From Lagopus muta (lineage: Eukaryota > Chordata > Aves > Galliformes > Phasianidae): a DNA stretch of 64,000 nt. The notes beneath the pieces were generated by a model that was not told the DNA's origin, made no database searches, and was given only the letters and a program-made list of their open reading frames with translations. The position numbers and the translations under genes are program-made. The stretch covers positions 12,897,501 through 12,961,500 of the forward strand of contig NC_064447.1 in the NCBI RefSeq assembly GCF_023343835.1. Direction: 5' to 3'. Shown in pieces: positions 62,403 to 64,000 of the stretch. Numbering within the stretch: position 1 is the stretch's first letter; the number at the start of each line of letters is the position of its first letter.

Positions 62403-62425
62403 CTGTAGAGAGAGAAACAGGAATA
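62403..62425 (-). other. GPR146: Splice acceptor preceding the GPR146 start codon
   Basis: Minus-strand TTCCTGTTTCTCTCTCTACAG|A, a long polypyrimidine tract ending in AG, with the first exonic base at 62402. It supports ATG 62358 as the start and predicts an upstream noncoding exon. Confidence 0.7.
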
Positions 62426-62429
62426 GCAT

Positions 62430-64000
62430 TCAGATATTGCAGTGTAAGTGAAACGCAATGTTATGTGAAGAAAACACACTTAAGATCACGCAGCTCGCGT
62501 AACCAATGACCAAACTGACCGGTTTAAGGTCAGCGATGGAAATTCTTTTCCATCTCACTATAGGAAGTCACCCGTTTTTCAAAAATTTCAGGTGACTGCT
62601 AAATGAATGTACAAGTTTCAGTTCCTTAAGAGGAAATCAGTGGCAATGAGCTGAAAAAAAAGAAATACCAGTGTGATGCACAGCAATACCAGTACTTCTT
62701 AAAATTACGAAACAGCGCCTTTATTTAATACTGTGCAAATGTAGTTGCTGAAGGAGCTACATATAAGAGGAGCTACAGATCTCAGCAATAAGATGGAAAA
62801 TAGAAAAATCTGCATGGTTTTATGTAGTAAATACAAACAAGTTTTCTCTGGAAGTGATTGTTAGAAGGCACAGCTGAGGCAGTCTGGTGAATGGATGCTG
62901 GATCAGTCACTGGTAAGGCAAGAGGAAACTGGGAAGTGAGGTGGAAGGTTTGGGTTTTTTTTTTGCTGGCTTTTCCTTACAAGTTTCTATTCAGATTTCA
63001 AACCTACAACCATTTAGTACTGGAAAAACAATGGACCTCTGTAGTCTAGGGAACCTAATAGGAGGGCAGCCTGTATTTCTAAAACGACAGGAATTAACTA
63101 TCATTTCCTCCTGAAATAGCTTAAATTCCTCAAAAAGTAAGCTAATATCAGTAGTCATTGTCCAGCTGTCCTTTGTCATCAGAATTCAGAAGACTCCTCA
63201 AAGCCATCGTCTCTTTCTGAAATGCAGAAATAAGAAATCTCTAAAGCAATCTCTAAGGTACAACTGGCAACATTCAAGGCCTTCAGATCATGGCTGTCAT
63301 TCCTTTCCTAGGACAGCGTGGCTGGCGATTTCACGTGTCAGATGTAGTCTGAGATGCTCAGATATGCAGCACTGTGTTCTTTCAGCAGGTACAGAAAAGT
63401 ACACAAATGCATTCTTTCCAGCGAGAGAACAAGATTAAATTGAATCCACATGAAGCATTGTGCAATTAAAATGAATGTCACTAGACAACATACTGTACTC
63501 AGTGAACCATATGGCTGAATGATACACTGTGGGTTTTGCAACCACTGGGAGATGTGCAGTTCCATCTCTGTAGCGTTAATCCTCTGACACTTCAGCTGAA
63601 GTCCAGAAGAATATGTTCCAGAATCATGTCCAGTTCAATTTTATTTCCCACTGCAGTTGTTTTGTGTGCACTTTCTTCTAAGTAAGCACAGCCAGATAGC
63701 AGGATAAAATACAGCCACTTAGCTAGGCAGATAAGCCTTTATTTCACAGTCTGATGCCAGATTTTCTCAGGTAAGAGATGTCTTTAACAGGAGCACAAGA
63801 TGCAGGTCTGTTGTATGCAAAGATTTATTTCACCTGTGGATAAAAACCTCCTTTTTGTTTGCGTTCTCAGACCAGTTCTTTAGCATGAGTGTTGCATAGA
63901 TGTACAAACCGTGGTATCTTTATACTGTCCCTTAATCCTCATTCTATTTTGAACACTGTAAACAACCCAGTGAGTCTTCAGGAAGCATCTGGTGTGTTAA
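62430..64000 (+). other. Inferred C7orf50 intron / GPR146 5' intron, nothing recognised
   Basis: No coding gene or repeat family recognised. A minus-strand donor-like ACAG|GTGAAA near 63833 is a weak candidate for the GPR146 leader exon. Confidence 0.35.

Noticed and set aside
1-64000. tRNA, rRNA, microRNA (e.g. mir-339 known in human C7orf50) or CRISPR-like arrays
   Set aside because: No matching sequence or structure was recognised by eye; mir-339 appears absent from the inferred intron in this window.

Overview
The window is vertebrate nuclear DNA, most likely from a bird (chicken or another galliform). The receptor proteins are vertebrate, genes are split by GT-AG introns, and spacing is compact. 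Two antisense fragments look like 3' ends of CR1 LINEs, the dominant avian retroposon, and two mariner-type elements share the inverted-repeat core TAATGCCTCC, recalling the chicken Galluhop family. Gene content and order (ZFAND2A, C7orf50 homologue, GPER1, GPR146) match the human 7p22.3 block, which I believe corresponds to chicken chromosome 14. The species and chromosome are inferred, not proven.

Layout. 1-1.3 kb is GC-rich, CpG-island-like DNA with homeodomain-type TAATTA motifs; from human synteny it should lie 5' of the homeobox gene UNCX, just off the left edge. 1.3-15.9 kb has no recognisable gene, two CR1 fragments and several AT-rich blocks that look like candidate conserved regulatory elements. 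At 16.0-16.15 kb is a CCAAT/CRE/ARE promoter for ZFAND2A, whose coding exons follow on the + strand at 16.6-18.4 kb; its expected first coding exon is not visible. At 20.5-21.6 kb is a second CpG-rich promoter, followed by the first coding exon of the C7orf50 homologue at 22.89-23.02 kb. The rest of the window is inferred to be its large intron(s); no further C7orf50 exon was recognised.

Three single-coding-exon seven-transmembrane receptors lie antisense (- strand) in this intronic territory: GPER1 (35.2-36.25 kb), an unrecognised divergent receptor-like gene (45.0-46.0 kb) and GPR146 (61.4-62.4 kb). Each has a splice acceptor a short way upstream of its ATG, so each should have separate 5' noncoding exon(s). 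The middle gene lacks most class A signature motifs, has weak resemblance to GPR146, and as far as I recall has no named human counterpart at this position. It is the main point of interest.

The genes are a synteny block rather than a pathway: ZFAND2A is a stress-inducible proteasome cofactor, C7orf50 a basic protein of poorly known (probably nucleolar) function, GPER1 a membrane estrogen receptor and GPR146 an orphan receptor linked to lipid metabolism. Exon limits come from splice consensus and codon phase read by eye, without transcript data.
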